Translations under genes and position numbers: made by a program
Part shown: positions 24,401 through 32,566 of the stretch, piece after piece
Numbering within the stretch: position 1 is the first letter of the stretch
Layout of the letters: the number at the start of each line of letters is the position of its first letter
Notes under the pieces: generated by a model
What the model saw: the letters and a program-made list of their open reading frames with translations, nothing else
What the model was told of the DNA's origin: nothing
Database searches by the model: none
Source: Bacteroidaceae bacterium
Lineage (GTDB): Bacteria; Bacteroidota; Bacteroidia; Bacteroidales; Bacteroidaceae
NCBI GenBank assembly: GCA_024697785.1
Contig: JAILEU010000130.1
Span: 1 to 47,474, forward strand
Direction: 5' to 3'
DNA length: 47,474 nt

Positions 24401-27001
24401 TTATCTGATTAGCACTTTCTTGCCATTTTTGATATAGATTCCTTCCGCCTGGTGGTTGACGCGATTGCCCTGAAGGTCGAAGATGACGTCCCCTGCTTCG
24501 TCGGCGGAAAGTACTTCCACGCCCGTCGGCCCGACGACGAACGTCAGCGAATCCGAGAAGGGAGGCATGACGTCATCAACGTCCGTCACGTTGAGTACCA
24601 GATGGTACTCTCCTGGCTCCAGCTGGCCGAGCGACGTCGTGGCCACCACGTCCTCGCCACCCTCCGCCTGGCTGGAATAGGTGCCGTCGAGACTGATCAC
24701 ACGGCCATCCTTAGAACGCAAACGTTGCTGGTAGCCTCCTCCGACCATACCTCGCACACGGCATACCACATCCACGTCGCTGCTCTCCTTCGGATCCTTC
24801 TGCCCAGTACTGATGTCCGTCTTGGGCGGTTTCTCTCGAACAAAGCCACGCACACCATAGCCCCTGAACGATGTCTCGTGTAGCGTATAGTCATTCACGA
24901 TGGCCGTCCTGCCACTATAGCCGGAGAGGAAGATGAAGTAGTAATCTTCGTAGCATCCCTCGATAGCCACGTCGAGCGTCAGCGGCTTCATCTCCACTAC
25001 GTTGTTTCCCGGCTCCGACACCATGTTCAAGAAGATGTCGTGCCCGATGATGGTATATTCGATGGAGGTCGTAACGTCCGGATTCCCCGTATAGTAGCCG
25101 TTGATGGAGAGCACATTGTCTTGTAATGAGAAAACGAAACGGTTGCTAAACCCTTCATCAATCGAGTCTTCGAACTCACGATTGCCCACACCGACAACAC
25201 CCACATCCTCCACAATGTCAAAGTTGTTCCAATAGTCAGCCGCAGCATACGACTCCTTGCAGCCCGCAGGAACACGAAGCGTGCCATACTTCATGAACGT
25301 GTTGTCTGCAATCCGGGGAGGTGTCGTGGCGTTGCAAGTAACGAGAGTCAGTTTTTCACAGTCCCAAAAAACACGTTGACCCAAGCTCGTCACGGTGCTG
25401 GGGATAGTAATGGTTGGCAGGCTTTTACAATTAGAAAAGGCTTCATCTTCGATGCTGACAACACCTTCAGGAATAAAAATGGAAGTAAGCTTCCGGCATT
25501 CCCCAAAAGCCCATTCTCCAATTGAGGTTACTTTATCCGGTAATACTACGGATGTCAAACTGAAGCATGCATAAAAGGCCAGAGTATCAATACGGGTGAC
25601 ACTCGATGGGATGGAAATATACGGAACGTTTTTACAGCAGTTGAAGAAGTTATTCCCGATGCTGGTCATGCCTTCAGGGAGTGTTATGGCCGAACTAATA
25701 TTGGAGCAGTTCCAAAGCATACAGTTTCCCATATTTTCAATTTGATCGGGAAAAACGAAAGAAGATAACGCAGAACAGTTATCAAAAGCATGGTCTCCGA
25801 TGCTTGTCACGCTATTCGGAATAATAACAGAGCGTAGTTTCTGGCAATTGGTGAAAGCCAATTCCCCGATGCTGAGGAGACCTTCAGACAGGGAAACGGA
25901 AACCAGATTCACACAATACAAAAAGGCTCTGCTTCCGATGGTGGTAACACTTTCCGGGATAACGATTGAAACAAGATTCCTACAATCATCGAAAGCAGCA
26001 TTCTTGATGATAACCACGCCCTTGGGAACCGTTGAGCCTCCACAGCCGGCTATCAATGTGTTGGAAGCTGTCTCAATAACCGCGTTACAATTGTCGCGGC
26101 TGTCATAACAAGGATTTTGGGTATCGATAACGATTGATGTTAAACTGTAGTCGCTAAGAAAAACATAATCCCCTATATGACTGACACTCGCAGGAATAGT
26201 GACGGAAGTCAAGGAAGTACAACGAGTGAAAGCGAAGTCGTCAATACGGGTAAGTCCATCGGGAAGTGTTACAGAAATCAAGTTCAGACATTGCATGAAG
26301 GCATTTTTCCCTATCGTCCTTACACCTTCAGGAATAGATATGGAAGTCAAGTTAGGGCAACAACTGAACGTTTCATCTTCAATACACGTGACGTGGGTGG
26401 GCAAAACAATAGATTCCATCCCGCAGCCAGAGAATGCGCCATGGCCAATAGTTGTCACACTATTTGGAATGGATATGTCGACAAGGTTTAAGCAAGAGCA
26501 AAATGCTTCTTTTCCGATGCTCATGACGCCATCTGGAATAGAGATGGAAGTTATGTTCGCGCTAAAGGCGAAGAGGCTGTCTGCTATGCAGGTAATCCCC
26601 CCAGGAAGATTGACAGACTTAAGTTCCATGCATTCCATAAAAGCCCCCTCTCCAATGGAGATGACATTCTGGGGAATCTGAAGGGAGGTCAGACCGAGAC
26701 AAGCCTGAAATGCCCTGTCGCCAATCGAGGTTATGGTATTGGGGATGGAAAGAGACTTTAGTTCTGAACACAAGAAAAAGGCCTTTTCACTAATGCTGGT
26801 GACAGTATATGTCGTGCTTTCAAACTCAACCATTGAGGGAATAGTTATTTCGCCAGAATAGGGAACGTCACCCTTTGTTACAGAGACCTCGCCCTCTCCT
26901 TCTTTGTCGTAATAGATGCCGTCAACCTCGAAGTCGTAGGCTGACATGAACGTGACACAGGCTAACAGGGTCACAACCATCGAAAGAACTTTTTTTTTCA
27001 T
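24401..27001 (-). CDS. BspA-like leucine-rich repeat (LRR_5) surface protein
   Basis: The 866-aa product has a signal peptide (residues 1-21), then about 20 BspA-type leucine-rich repeats of about 23 residues to about residue 560 (pattern 'L.SV.IP..VTSIG..AF..C'). A beta-rich region follows, and the tail is DVIFDLQGNRVNHQAEGIYIKNGKKVLIR-like, with the FDLQGxR and GIYIxNGKK motifs common at the ends of Prevotella surface proteins. BspA proteins of oral Bacteroidota bind host matrix proteins or other bacteria; that role is family knowledge only. The tail may be a type IX or related sorting signal, which fits the porU and porV genes here. Its base composition is more A/T-rich than its neighbours, which may mean a different history. 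Promoter and terminator are both clear, so it is monocistronic. Confidence 0.88.
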   Translation of the reverse strand: MKKKVLSMVVTLLACVTFMSAYDFEVDGIYYDKEGEGEVSVTKGDVPYSGEITIPSMVEFESTTYTVTSISEKAFFLCSELKSLSIPNTITSIGDRAFQACLGLTSLQIPQNVISIGEGAFMECMELKSVNLPGGITCIADSLFAFSANITSISIPDGVMSIGKEAFCSCLNLVDISIPNSVTTIGHGAFSGCGMESIVLPTHVTCIEDETFSCCPNLTSISIPEGVRTIGKNAFMQCLNLISVTLPDGLTRIDDFAFTRCTSLTSVTIPASVSHIGDYVFLSDYSLTSIVIDTQNPCYDSRDNCNAVIETASNTLIAGCGGSTVPKGVVIIKNAAFDDCRNLVSIVIPESVTTIGSRAFLYCVNLVSVSLSEGLLSIGELAFTNCQKLRSVIIPNSVTSIGDHAFDNCSALSSFVFPDQIENMGNCMLWNCSNISSAITLPEGMTSIGNNFFNCCKNVPYISIPSSVTRIDTLAFYACFSLTSVVLPDKVTSIGEWAFGECRKLTSIFIPEGVVSIEDEAFSNCKSLPTITIPSTVTSLGQRVFWDCEKLTLVTCNATTPPRIADNTFMKYGTLRVPAGCKESYAAADYWNNFDIVEDVGVVGVGNREFEDSIDEGFSNRFVFSLQDNVLSINGYYTGNPDVTTSIEYTIIGHDIFLNMVSEPGNNVVEMKPLTLDVAIEGCYEDYYFIFLSGYSGRTAIVNDYTLHETSFRGYGVRGFVREKPPKTDISTGQKDPKESSDVDVVCRVRGMVGGGYQQRLRSKDGRVISLDGTYSSQAEGGEDVVATTSLGQLEPGEYHLVLNVTDVDDVMPPFSDSLTFVVGPTGVEVLSADEAGDVIFDLQGNRVNHQAEGIYIKNGKKVLIR

Positions 27002-27032
27002 GATTTTATCGGTTTTGAGATTATTCTTGCTG

Positions 27033-27065
27033 CAAATTTAGGGACAAAGCAGGGAATTTTCCAAA
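27033..27065 (-). promoter_or_regulatory. Promoter of the BspA-like gene
   Basis: The reverse strand has TTTG (27062-27065), a 21-nt spacer and TAAATTTG (27033-27040). The box ends about 30 nt before the start codon. Confidence 0.75.
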
Positions 27066-27483
27066 CTTTTTGCGTGACAAAAACGTGACAAATTGGGTTT
27101 GGGACGTCAGTAAGGCTGTTCCTGTCCTGCTCTCTAACAAGGGATTTCAGGTTATAGATTAACGAAAAGCCCGATGAAATGGGGATTTTTTTATTATTTT
27201 TTTTCGCTCCTGCACTCCTTATGAAAGAGAGAGAGAGGAAAGTTTCTATTTGCACGATTACCTTATCTATATAGGGCATGCTAAGAGGCGAAAAGTTTTT
27301 CAGGTAAAGGCCAAGGAAAAACGGATGAACGCCTTATCGGAAATAAACTCTGTATTAGATAGACTGAATCTATGAAATGGCAAAAAAAGCTATTTTTTCT
27401 TGCTTTTCCGTTCGGTTTGCACTAACTTTAATCCTCCTTTGGAGGCTTTTAGATAGACGGCACCTCAGAAAAACTCAAATTAA
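27066..27483. other. A/T-rich divergent spacer
   Basis: No gene is recognisable. It contains a small CCTCC-TTT-GGAGG hairpin with a T-rich tail (27433-27450). A GGTTTGCACTA motif near 27412-27424 is repeated at the real promoter (about 27499-27509) and may be a second, weaker promoter-like site. Confidence 0.5.
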
Positions 27484-27515
27484 TTTGGTTTTTCATTTGG
27501 TTTGCACTATCTTTG
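27484..27515 (+). promoter_or_regulatory. Promoter of DUF177-rpmF
   Basis: TTTG (27484-27487), a 20-nt spacer and TATCTTTG (27508-27515) match the consensus; the ATG is 31 nt after the box. Confidence 0.8.
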
Positions 27516-27546
27516 CAGCCGATTTTAGCGTTTTGTGCAAAAAAGT

Positions 27547-28074
27547 ATGGGAAAGTTCGATCAGTATAAAGTGGAATTGAGAGGGATGACTGCGCCCACA
27601 GCATCCCTTGAGCTGGATATTGACAACGACTTCTTTGCCAAGATTGACGGCCCCGAGGTACAGAAGGGGCGCGCCAACGTGAAGATCAATGTCACGAAGA
27701 AGACGGGTGTTTACGTGCTGGACTTCGACATCAACGGGCACGTCATCGTCACCTGCGACCGCTGCCTTGATGAGATGGAACAGCCCATCGCCGCCAACGG
27801 CTCGCTCTCCGTGAAGCTGGGCGACGACTTCGGCGAGGACGGCGACACGGTCATCGTCCCCGAACGGGACGGATACATCAACGTGGCGTGGTACATCTAC
27901 GAGTTCATTGCGCTGGCCATCCCCTTGAAGCACGTGCACGCTCCCGGCAAGTGCAACCGCGAGATGATGGACAAGCTGCGCAAGCACACGCCCCGCGAGG
28001 ACGACGGCGACATGGAGGGCTCCGGCGAAACCGACCCCCGCTGGGACGCATTGAAAGACATAATGGATAACTAA
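27547..28074 (+). CDS. DUF177 (YceD-like) protein
   Basis: The 175-aa product shows the DUF177 core: GHVIVTCDRCLDEMEQPI with the paired cysteines, an acidic middle (GDDFGEDGDTVIVPERDGYINVAWYIYEFIALAIPL), CNREMMDKL and a short Trp/Asp-rich end. In many bacteria this gene precedes rpmF, and relatives are linked to 23S rRNA metabolism. The ATG at 27547 is preferred to an in-frame GTG at 27535, given the promoter position and the conserved start MGKFDQY. rpmF begins 13 bp downstream. Confidence 0.88.
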   Translation: MGKFDQYKVELRGMTAPTASLELDIDNDFFAKIDGPEVQKGRANVKINVTKKTGVYVLDFDINGHVIVTCDRCLDEMEQPIAANGSLSVKLGDDFGEDGDTVIVPERDGYINVAWYIYEFIALAIPLKHVHAPGKCNREMMDKLRKHTPREDDGDMEGSGETDPRWDALKDIMDN

Positions 28075-28087
28075 AAATAAACGTAAA

Positions 28088-28273
28088 ATGGCACATCCAA
28101 AAAGAAGACAATCAAAGACGAGAACTGCCAAGCGTCGTACGCACGACGTGGCTGTTGCTCCCACGCTGGCCATCTGCCCCAACTGCGGCGAATGGCATGT
28201 GTTCCACACCGTATGCGGCGCCTGCGGCTACTACCGCGGTAAGCTGGCCATCGAAAAAGAAGCAGCTGTTTAA
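28088..28273 (+). CDS. rpmF: 50S ribosomal protein L32
   Basis: The 61-aa product begins MAHPKRRQSKTRTAKRR and keeps the zinc-binding pairs CPNC and CGAC, with YYRGK near the end. This is the zinc-containing form of L32. It shares a promoter with DUF177 and ends just before a strong terminator. Confidence 0.97.
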   Translation: MAHPKRRQSKTRTAKRRTHDVAVAPTLAICPNCGEWHVFHTVCGACGYYRGKLAIEKEAAV

Positions 28274-28293
28274 CGACAGACCTGAAACAAGAG

Positions 28294-28328
28294 GTGAGGG
28301 CGGCGGTTTTCCACCGCCCTCACTTTTC
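28294..28328 (+). terminator. Intrinsic terminator after rpmF
   Basis: The 10-bp stem GTGAGGGCGG (28294-28303) with CCGCCCTCAC (28314-28323) is followed by TTTTC. It lies only 20 nt before the era start codon, so it may attenuate rather than stop transcription into era. Confidence 0.85.
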
Positions 28329-28343
28329 TAAGGAAACACCACC

Positions 28344-29228
28344 ATGCACAAGGCAGGATTCGTAAACATTGTCGGCAACCCCAACGTGGGCAAGTCGTCG
28401 CTCATGAACCAGCTGGTGGGCGAACGCATCTCCATCGCCACCTTCAAGGCACAGACCACCCGCCACCGCATCATGGGCATCGTCAACACCGACGAGATGC
28501 AAATCGTCTTCAGCGACACCCCCGGAGTGCTGAAGCCCAACTACAAGCTGCAGGAGTCCATGCTGCAGTTCTCTGAGTCGGCCCTGCAGGATGCCGACGT
28601 GCTGCTCTACATGACGGACGTCATCGAGAAGCCCGACAAGAACGAGGAGTTCCTCGCCAAGGTGCAGAAGATGCGCTGCCCCGTCCTGCTCCTTATTAAC
28701 AAGATAGACCTCAGCAACCAGAAAGACCTCGAGGCGCTGGTGGAACGTTGGCACGAACTGCTGCCAAAGGCAGAAATCATCCCCCTGTCGGTAACGAACC
28801 GCTTCAACGTCGACGCCGTGCTGCGGCGCATCAAGGAGCTGCTTCCCGACAGCCCGCCCTACTTCGGAAAGGACCAGCTGACCGACAAGCCCGCCCGCTT
28901 CTTCGTCACGGAGATCATCCGCGAGAAAATCCTCCTCTACTACGACAAGGAGATCCCCTACTCTGTGGAAGTCATCGTGGAGCAGTTCAAGGAGACGCCC
29001 AAGAACATCCACATCAACGCCGTCATCTACGTTGAGCGCGAATCACAAAAGGGCATCATCATCGGCGCCCAGGGCAAGGCGTTGAAGAAAGTCTCCACCG
29101 AAGCCCGCAAGTCGCTGGAGAAGTTCTTCGGCAAGAGCATCTATCTCGAAGTCTTTGTCAAGGTCGATAAGGACTGGCGCAACTCGACCAAGGAACTCAA
29201 AAGCTTTGGTTACGACCTTAGTGAGTAG
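28344..29228 (+). CDS. era: GTPase Era
   Basis: The 294-aa product has the Era G domain (GNPNVGKSS, FSDTPGVL, NKID) and a C-terminal KH domain that binds 16S rRNA (VIYVERESQKGIIIGAQGKALK and FVKVDKDWR). It acts in 30S subunit maturation. The ATG lies 16 nt after the rpmF terminator. der follows 45 bp later. No fabH separates it from rpmF. Confidence 0.97.
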   Translation: MHKAGFVNIVGNPNVGKSSLMNQLVGERISIATFKAQTTRHRIMGIVNTDEMQIVFSDTPGVLKPNYKLQESMLQFSESALQDADVLLYMTDVIEKPDKNEEFLAKVQKMRCPVLLLINKIDLSNQKDLEALVERWHELLPKAEIIPLSVTNRFNVDAVLRRIKELLPDSPPYFGKDQLTDKPARFFVTEIIREKILLYYDKEIPYSVEVIVEQFKETPKNIHINAVIYVERESQKGIIIGAQGKALKKVSTEARKSLEKFFGKSIYLEVFVKVDKDWRNSTKELKSFGYDLSE

Positions 29229-29273
29229 AACGCTACGCTGTATTTCATTATCTGTAATTTGAAATAACAAACT

Positions 29274-30587
29274 ATGGGAAACGTATTAGCTATTGTCGGA
29301 CGGCCCAATGTGGGCAAATCGACACTCTTTAACAGGCTGACGGAGACACGTCACGCCATAGTGGCCGAGGAGGCCGGCACCACCCGCGACCGCCAGTACG
29401 GCAAATGCCTGTGGTGCGGACGAGAGTTCTCCGTCGTTGACACCGGCGGCTGGGTGGTCAACTCAGACGACATCTTCGAGGAGGAAATCCGCAAGCAGGT
29501 GCTCATCGCTGTCGAAGAAGCCGACGTGGTGCTCTTCCTGGTCGATGTCAAGAACGGCGTCACCGACCTCGACGAACAGGTGGCTGACATTCTTCGCCGC
29601 ACCAGGACGCCTGTCATCCTGGCGGCCAACAAGACCGACAGCCCCGAACAGCAGTACGGTGCAGCCGAATTCTACAGCCTCGGCCTCGGCGACCCCTTCT
29701 GCATCTCCGCCGCCAACGGATCAGGCACAGGCGACCTGCTCGACCTCATCGTCAGCAAGTTCCCCGAGAAAGCAGAGGACGACATTGAGGAAGACATTCC
29801 CCGCTTTGCCGTCGTCGGACGTCCCAATGTCGGCAAAAGCTCCATCGTCAACGCCTTCATCGGCGAGGAGCGCCACATCGTCACCGACATCGCCGGCACC
29901 ACCCGCGACAGCATCTACACCCGCTACGATAAGTTCGGCTTCGACTTTTACCTCGTCGATACCGCCGGCATCCGCAAGAAAAACAAGGTGAGCGAGGACC
30001 TCGAGTTCTACTCCGTCATGCGCTCCATCCGCGCCATCGAGAACTCCGACGTCTGCATCCTCATGCTCGATGCCACGCGCGGCGTCGAAGGACAGGACCT
30101 CAACATCTTCTCCCTCATCAACAAGAATCAGAAGGGCCTCGTCGTGGTGGTCAACAAATGGGATATTGCCGAGGACAAGAGTACGAAGGCCATGAAGTAC
30201 ATGGAGGACACCATCCGCCAGCGCTTCGCCCCCTTCACCGACTTCCCCGTCGTCTTCGCCTCGGCACTCACCAAGCAGCGCATCTTCAAGGTTTTGGAAT
30301 TGGCAAAGGAGGTCTATCAACATCGCAGCCAGCGCATCCCCACCGCCCGCCTCAACGAGGAGATGCTGCCCGTTATCGAGGCCACGCCGCCCCCATCGAA
30401 CAAGGGAAAGTACATCAAAATCAAATACTGCATGCAGCTGCCCGACACGCGCATTCCCTCGTTTGTGTTCTTTGCCAACCTGCCGCAGTACGTCAAGGAG
30501 CCCTATCGCCGCTACCTCGAGAACCAAATCCGCGAGCGCTGGAACTTCTCCGGAACCCCCATCAACATCTTCATCCGACAGAAGTAA
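29274..30587 (+). CDS. der: GTPase Der (EngA)
   Basis: The 437-aa product has the tandem G domains that define Der: GRPNVGKST with DTGGW and NKTD, then GRPNVGKSS (about residue 180) with DTAGI and NKWD. A KH-like domain ends the protein ([13 protein letters not shown]). It acts in 50S ribosome assembly. It follows era in the same direction, as in related genomes. A structured inverted repeat lies between its end and the convergent S41 peptidase gene. Confidence 0.97.
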   Translation: MGNVLAIVGRPNVGKSTLFNRLTETRHAIVAEEAGTTRDRQYGKCLWCGREFSVVDTGGWVVNSDDIFEEEIRKQVLIAVEEADVVLFLVDVKNGVTDLDEQVADILRRTRTPVILAANKTDSPEQQYGAAEFYSLGLGDPFCISAANGSGTGDLLDLIVSKFPEKAEDDIEEDIPRFAVVGRPNVGKSSIVNAFIGEERHIVTDIAGTTRDSIYTRYDKFGFDFYLVDTAGIRKKNKVSEDLEFYSVMRSIRAIENSDVCILMLDATRGVEGQDLNIFSLINKNQKGLVVVVNKWDIAEDKSTKAMKYMEDTIRQRFAPFTDFPVVFASALTKQRIFKVLELAKEVYQHRSQRIPTARLNEEMLPVIEATPPPSNKGKYIKIKYCMQLPDTRIPSFVFFANLPQYVKEPYRRYLENQIRERWNFSGTPINIFIRQK

Positions 30588-30610
30588 AGCATAAAAATTC
30601 CCAACGCACC

Positions 30611-30691
30611 GGGATATTTATAAACACGGCCCCTGTTTATATAAACGCGGGCCGTGTTTATAAACCGTTGCCTGGATTGGGAAAATATCCC
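30611..30691. terminator. Nested inverted repeat between der and the S41 peptidase gene
   Basis: TTTATAAACACGGCCC (30617-30632) and GGGCCGTGTTTATAAA (30649-30664) pair perfectly over 16 bp. The loop contains the palindrome GTTTATATAAAC. An outer pair GGGATATTT/AAATATCCC (30611-30619 and 30683-30691) offers a competing fold. Lying between convergent genes, it may act as a bidirectional terminator; it may also be a mobile hairpin, as a relative occurs at 24231. Confidence 0.6.
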
Positions 30692-30692
30692 C

Positions 30693-31736
30693 TTATACCC
30701 CTCCTTGCAGGATAAGGGTGGCGATGCGTACGATGGTGTCAACGCCGCGCTGGCGGTCGGCAGCTAGAATATTGACGGGGACATCGGGGTCGATGCCGAA
30801 CTCGGTGTGCTGCATCTCAACATCGTACATGGGCGACGAGGAGTAACGCAGGCTCCACCCGTTGGGTAGCTCGGTGCTCATGGGGAGGCCTGAGCCGCCG
30901 CCCGTGCGGTCGCCCACGATGGTGACCTGAGGCAGCAGGCGCATGTTGCGCACGAAATCGTTGGTAGCGCTGTAGGAGAGGCGGTTGCAGAGCACGCAGA
31001 CGGGACGGTCCCAACGCAGTAGCGTGGTGTCGGGCTCAACATACACGGGCTGGGGCTCGGAGAAGGCGTCGTGGGCAGGACCCGTCTTATGGGCGATGTA
31101 GCCGACGAGGGTCTTCTCTTCCATGAAGCGTGCGGCGAGATCCTGCGCCAGAGTGAGGTCGCCGCCCCCGTTGTCGCGCACATCGATGATAAGGCCGATG
31201 CAGGGTTCGAAATAGCGGAAGATCTCGGTGATGAGCCGCTGAGAAAAGCTGGTGGAGAAGGAGCCGATGTAGAGGTAGCCGATGTTCTCGGGCAGACGCG
31301 TGTAGTAGATGCCGCTGGTGTAGTAGTAGTCGGTGCCCAGCGTGCGGGAGAAGAGTTCAGAGTCGAAGTTACGGGGATAGCCGGCGTAGAAGCCTGTGTA
31401 GCGCGAGGTGCCGAAGTCCCAGATGAGGTTGGTGTGACCGTCGCGCAGCTCGTTCACCATAGCCGAAAGGACGTTGAAGAGCTGGCGGTTGGTGAGACTG
31501 TCGTTGACCAGACTGGAATAACGCTCGTGTACCTCGTCCCAGTCGAGGCCGTAGGCTTCGCGCTTGTAGTCGAAGAAGCAGTAGCGTTCGTCGAGCAACT
31601 GCCACAGCGCCTCGAAGTTGTTGGTAGGCGACGAGCTGTACGGCTCGCCCTTGATGCAGGAAGTGAGGCAGACGAGGGCGGCACTTATATTAATAAGGAA
31701 GATAATCGAAAGCTTTTTCACGGGGACGGATGGCAT
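30693..31736 (-). CDS. S41 family peptidase, lipoprotein
   Basis: The 347-aa product has an SPII signal (KKLSIIFLINISAALVCLTSC). An N-terminal helical part follows (NNFEALWQLLDERYCFFDYK), then the S41 core: IGYLYIGSF, IIDVRDNGGGD, the nucleophile Ser in CNRLSYSATNDF, and GDRTGGGSG. Such peptidases resemble C-terminal processing and tricorn proteases but lack a clear PDZ domain here. The start at 31736 overlaps the upstream DUF3316 gene by 47 bp; a GTG at 31721 would give a shorter n-region and is also plausible. It is the last gene of a tight parC-DUF3316-S41 run. Confidence 0.85.
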   Translation of the reverse strand: MPSVPVKKLSIIFLINISAALVCLTSCIKGEPYSSSPTNNFEALWQLLDERYCFFDYKREAYGLDWDEVHERYSSLVNDSLTNRQLFNVLSAMVNELRDGHTNLIWDFGTSRYTGFYAGYPRNFDSELFSRTLGTDYYYTSGIYYTRLPENIGYLYIGSFSTSFSQRLITEIFRYFEPCIGLIIDVRDNGGGDLTLAQDLAARFMEEKTLVGYIAHKTGPAHDAFSEPQPVYVEPDTTLLRWDRPVCVLCNRLSYSATNDFVRNMRLLPQVTIVGDRTGGGSGLPMSTELPNGWSLRYSSSPMYDVEMQHTEFGIDPDVPVNILAADRQRGVDTIVRIATLILQGGV

Positions 31737-32559
31737 AAGAGTTGAACACGAAGCCCACGCCGAGGCGGAACGTACGCTGGGCATAGCTGTTGGTGGAGGT
31801 ACGATACTGATAGGAGTCGTTCTCGAGCACGACACGCAGGATGCTGTGGCGCAGCGTCAGGTCGGTGGTGAGGATGCGGCGCAGCGAGAAACCGTTAAAG
31901 GGTGAGACAAAATGGACGGTGCCCCCCAGCTGTCGGAGGTCGAACATCGCGTAGTACGACTGGGTGTAGGGTGGCGAAAAGACGGCGCCGAGCAGCGGGA
32001 GGTCGAGCTGATATGAGGTGCGGGCGGGAAGTCCGCCGATGTTGTAGCGCACCTCGGCCATAGCCATTCCGCCGGCGTGGAGACCCAGCTTGAGGTTTAC
32101 GGGGTTGTTGGAGTTACGCGTGTTGTAAAGAGCGCCCACACGTGCCTGCAGCTCAGGGCCGGCATAGAGGTCGAAGGGGCCGAAGCGGACTACACGCCAG
32201 GCGTACGCGTGGGTGTAAGTCTCGTTCGCCACCAATGTGCTGCTGGTAGAGCCTGCCATCGTCAAACCGACGGTCGTCTCGTAGATGGACTGACGGAAGA
32301 GATTATCACCCCAGACGGAGCGGCGCCAGTCCTCGCCCAGAAGGTCTAAGTCGAAGCCGATGTAGTTGTTGGGCGAGAGATAGGAGTCGAAGCTGGTGGA
32401 AATGAGGCCAAGGCTGATGGTGGTGCCCGTACGAGTGAAGTTGGCAGGAATCAGCACATCAGACGCGGCGTCGGAGGATGCTGCCGGCTGTGGGTCTTCC
32501 TGCGCCAGCAGGCAGGCAGGCACTAAGAGGAGAAAGATGTGGAAAAGCGTTCTTTTCAT
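31690..32559 (-). CDS. DUF3316-like outer-membrane beta-barrel protein
   Basis: The 289-aa product has a signal peptide (residues 1-20, ending CLLAQ) and a series of amphipathic strands (SLGLISTSFDSYLSP, ETTVGLTMAGS, FRLGVGFVFNSYAI). It resembles the DUF3316 proteins of Bacteroidota, whose function is unknown. The start MKRTLFH is chosen because the longer frame upstream reads through the end of the topoisomerase gene and its repeat. It begins 7 bp after that gene's stop and overlaps the S41 peptidase, indicating one transcript. Confidence 0.72.
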   Translation of the reverse strand: MKRTLFHIFLLLVPACLLAQEDPQPAASSDAASDVLIPANFTRTGTTISLGLISTSFDSYLSPNNYIGFDLDLLGEDWRRSVWGDNLFRQSIYETTVGLTMAGSTSSTLVANETYTHAYAWRVVRFGPFDLYAGPELQARVGALYNTRNSNNPVNLKLGLHAGGMAMAEVRYNIGGLPARTSYQLDLPLLGAVFSPPYTQSYYAMFDLRQLGGTVHFVSPFNGFSLRRILTTDLTLRHSILRVVLENDSYQYRTSTNSYAQRTFRLGVGFVFNSYAIRPREKAFDYLPY

Positions 32560-32566
32560 AGCGTTG

